From positions 496,001 to 560,000 of the forward strand of contig CBDDIB010000002.1 in NCBI GenBank assembly GCA_965228695.1: a stretch of DNA of 64,000 nt. The letters run 5' to 3'. Each line of letters begins with the position of its first letter. Position 1 is the first letter of the stretch. Of this stretch, positions 62,473-64,000 are shown in pieces. The notes beneath the pieces were generated by a model. That model was not told where the DNA came from. It was given only the letters and a program-made list of their open reading frames with translations, and did no database searches. Both the position numbers and the translations under genes were made by a program. The stretch comes from JAJFJD01 sp965228695. Its GTDB lineage: Bacteria; Pseudomonadota; Alphaproteobacteria; UBA8366.

Positions 62473-62718
62473 TCAATCCCGGTTTCGGGGCCCGGGCGAT
62501 GCTTGCAGTTCGCCGATAGCCCGCATGACCTGGTTCCACCGGGCCACGGCCGGGTAGTCGCCGCGATCCAGCATCCTGTCGGACTGCATCGCTGCTTCCA
62601 CGATCGCATTCTTGCCAAAACGCCGGATAAACTCTCGCGCGGTTTCGTAGATATCCAATTCCGTCACGTAAAAACAACGCGCTACCAGACCCATCGTTCC
62701 GCTGCCGGGAAAACTCAT
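62473..62718 (-). CDS. Small conserved alphaproteobacterial-type protein
   Basis: An 81-residue frame. The part TELDIYETAREFIRRFGKNAIVEAAMQSDRM, seen here as ELDIYETAREFI and AMQSDRMLDRGD, resembles a small family of alphaproteobacterial proteins that read roughly DLDIYRSANLLIKRHG...ADxMLxxGD. The real start may be ATG 62694 or GTG nearer VTELD; no ribosome site decides it. Helical, soluble, function unknown. It is close to the flavodoxin-like gene upstream. Confidence 0.6.
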   Translation of the reverse strand: MSFPGSGTMGLVARCFYVTELDIYETAREFIRRFGKNAIVEAAMQSDRMLDRGDYPAVARWNQVMRAIGELQASPGPRNRD

Positions 62719-62800
62719 TTCCGGGCCGCATCCTGGCGCCGTTGAATATCCGTCTCAGGTCTACGATGGGCGGGCGCTGCCGGACGCGCCGAAGGAGCCG

Positions 62801-63517
62801 CTATGCCTGTGGCGTCGGATAGTCGAAATTGTTTCCGGCTTTCCATTCCCGCGGAACATTGCCCATCGCCGGAAATCCGCCGGCATCGACCAGAAGACGC
62901 GCGGTGTTCATCAGATTCCACGTCATGAACGTCCTGTTCATATTGGTAAAATCATTGTCGAATCCGGCACCGTCGTCGCCATAGGATGGCCCCGGACCCG
63001 CTTCGCCGATCCAACCGCAATCGGCTTGCGGCGGCACCACGTATCCAATGTGCTGCAAGGCATAGAGGATCGTCATGGCGGAATGCTTGATGCCATCCTC
63101 GTTTCCGGTGACGACGCATCCGCCGGTCTTGCCGTAGTAGATGTATTGACCTTTGTCATTCGTCTCGGCGCTGTGCGCGTAAAGCCGCTCGATAACGACC
63201 CGGCAGACCGAGGATTCTTCGCCGAGCCAAATCGGTGTGCCGAGCACGAGGATGTGGCTATCGCGAACCAGCGGCCAAAACTTCTCGGGCCAATCGTCTT
63301 CCTCGGCCCCGTGCTCCCGCATGTCCGGATGTATCCCGAAGGCAAGGCGATGGTCAGCGGCGCGGACATATTCCACGGCGACACCGTTCTTCCGCATGAT
63401 GGTCATACTGTTTTCCATCAAGCGTTCCGTGTGCGAGGCACCCTGTTTCGTGGATTTCAGCGTCGTGTTTACGTACAAGGCGCGGAGATCGTCATAACGG
63501 GGAGTTTCGTCGTTCAT
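62801..63517 (-). CDS. Flavodoxin-fold NAD(P)H/FMN reductase-like protein
   Basis: A 238-residue protein with a flavodoxin-like fold: strand and phosphate loop near the start (LRALYVNTTLKSTKQGASHTERL, i.e. TTLKSTKQGASHT binds FMN phosphate), ILVLGTPIWLGEESSVCR (the PxW loop) and YYGKTGGCVVTGNEDGIKH. This is the NADPH-dependent FMN reductase/WrbA-like class. ATG 63517 was chosen because GGAAGG lies about eight bases upstream. It is not in an obvious operon. Possible role: quinone or iron reduction, or supply of reduced flavin to the halogenase-like and luciferase-like enzymes; the last is speculative. Confidence 0.85.
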   Translation of the reverse strand: MNDETPRYDDLRALYVNTTLKSTKQGASHTERLMENSMTIMRKNGVAVEYVRAADHRLAFGIHPDMREHGAEEDDWPEKFWPLVRDSHILVLGTPIWLGEESSVCRVVIERLYAHSAETNDKGQYIYYGKTGGCVVTGNEDGIKHSAMTILYALQHIGYVVPPQADCGWIGEAGPGPSYGDDGAGFDNDFTNMNRTFMTWNLMNTARLLVDAGGFPAMGNVPREWKAGNNFDYPTPQA

Positions 63518-63668
63518 GCCAGTACCTTCCAATCAGCGCGCCGGTTCCGGTGCCGGCCATGGATATTCAGGGCCAATCCAGGGAAAACACGCTACCGGTG
63601 TCGGATGGTTCCGGCCGGCGGGCACAAGTTTTCGTGATGGAGACAGCAACCGTCCCTGAAACCGACAG

Positions 63669-64000
63669 CTAAATTGTGTACTCAATATCGCCGAGCCGTT
63701 TCGTCAGCGCCATGTTCTCCCGGTAGTCGATTGGCACGACGATCAAGGACGGGCCCGCATGTGAGAGAGCGCCGTCGATTGCATCCGGCAGCGCCTGCGA
63801 CCGGGATACGTATTGGGCCTGCCACCCGAAGCTCTTCGCGAGGGCGAGCCAATCCGGATTGCCGAAGGCCAGATCCGTATGACGACTGAATTCCTGTTCC
63901 TGCTTCCAGGAGATCAGGCCATATCCTCCGTCCTCCCAGACCATGACCGTCATGTCGGCGTCGAGACGGTGGGCGGTTTCCATCTCCTGGACATTCATCA
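63669..64000 (-). CDS. C-terminal end of a thiamine-diphosphate enzyme, acetolactate-synthase-like (partial)
   Basis: The last roughly 110 codons of a gene that starts beyond the window. MNVQEMETAHRLDADMTVMVWEDGGYGLISWKQ, recognised in short as EMETAHRLD and WEDGGYGLISWKQ, is the ThDP-binding domain after the GDG motif, and LAFGNPDWLALAKSFGWQAQYV with VVPIDYRENM matches catabolic acetolactate synthases (AlsS) or related 2-oxoacid enzymes. It should join two pyruvates or act on another 2-oxoacid. The N-terminal two-thirds are missing, so it could be another ThDP enzyme. Confidence 0.85.
   Translation of the reverse strand, partial: MNVQEMETAHRLDADMTVMVWEDGGYGLISWKQEQEFSRHTDLAFGNPDWLALAKSFGWQAQYVSRSQALPDAIDGALSHAGPSLIVVPIDYRENMALTKRLGDIEYTI

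Noticed and set aside
62214..62519. Plus-strand frame starting MEEQPGRRRR after the asparaginase promoter
   Set aside because: No ribosome site, no recognised family, and it overlaps the end of the small minus-strand gene.

Overview
The window is high-GC, densely coded DNA and most likely chromosomal sequence of an alphaproteobacterium, probably a marine or free-living Rhodospirillales-like heterotroph. This rests on a TTAA-N7-TTAAC box of the CtrA type, a mitochondrial-type aconitase, a rhizobial-type zinc asparaginase, many hybrid kinases, several CaiB/BaiF CoA-transferases and a TamA/TamB pair. The taxonomy is inferred; there is no rRNA or tRNA in the window.

Region 1 (about 0.6-13.6 kb) is an aryl-polyene (APE)-like type II fatty acid/polyketide cluster. 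A minus-strand operon of eleven tightly overlapping genes runs ACP, membrane protein, acyl-ACP synthetase, hotdog dehydratase, LpxL-like acyltransferase, LolA-like carrier, MMPL exporter, ketosynthase, chain-length-factor, second hotdog subunit and ketoreductase. Next to it lie a UbiE-like methyltransferase, an FAD enzyme with the WxWxIP motif of flavin-dependent halogenases, a GT2 glycosyltransferase and a small lipoprotein. No aromatic ammonia-lyase and no second ACP are visible, so the starter unit must come from elsewhere or be unusual.

Region 2 (13.8-33.2 kb) is general metabolism and regulation: aconitase with a divergent LysR gene and a T-N11-A site, a ZntB-type transporter, a CoA-transferase, a membrane histidine kinase, a D-aminoacylase-like amidohydrolase, an RhlE helicase, an FHA-domain membrane protein beside what looks like the remnant of a PP2C phosphatase, an M23 peptidase, an enolase-superfamily enzyme, a HlyD-type adaptor divergent from an MFS pump, a luciferase-like monooxygenase and a GMC oxidoreductase.

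Region 3 (33.2-39.6 kb) is tamA-tamB. Region 4 (39.8-53 kb) is rich in signalling: a response regulator with an extra C-terminal domain, a PAS-rich hybrid kinase with Hpt, a CHASE-domain hybrid kinase, and a CheY-like regulator overlapping a protein that looks like a degenerate GGDEF/EAL pair. A CtrA box precedes the regulator. GNAT, PNPOx-like and adenylosuccinate-lyase-superfamily genes sit between the two signalling groups, along with a 1-kb AT-rich gap.

Region 5 (53.2-57.9 kb) is the most striking. A GrdB-like selenoprotein is interrupted by an in-frame TGA (UPVC motif, residue 166) followed by a SECIS-like hairpin. It is translationally coupled to a small CxxC glutaredoxin-like protein and followed by a cytoplasmic DMSO-reductase-family molybdoenzyme. 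A formyl-CoA-transferase-like gene overlaps the molybdoenzyme convergently.

Region 6 (58-64 kb) holds an MFS transporter, a DUF1932 dehydrogenase, an exported hypothetical protein, an asparaginase, a small conserved protein, a flavodoxin-like reductase and the C-terminus of a thiamine-diphosphate enzyme cut by the window end.
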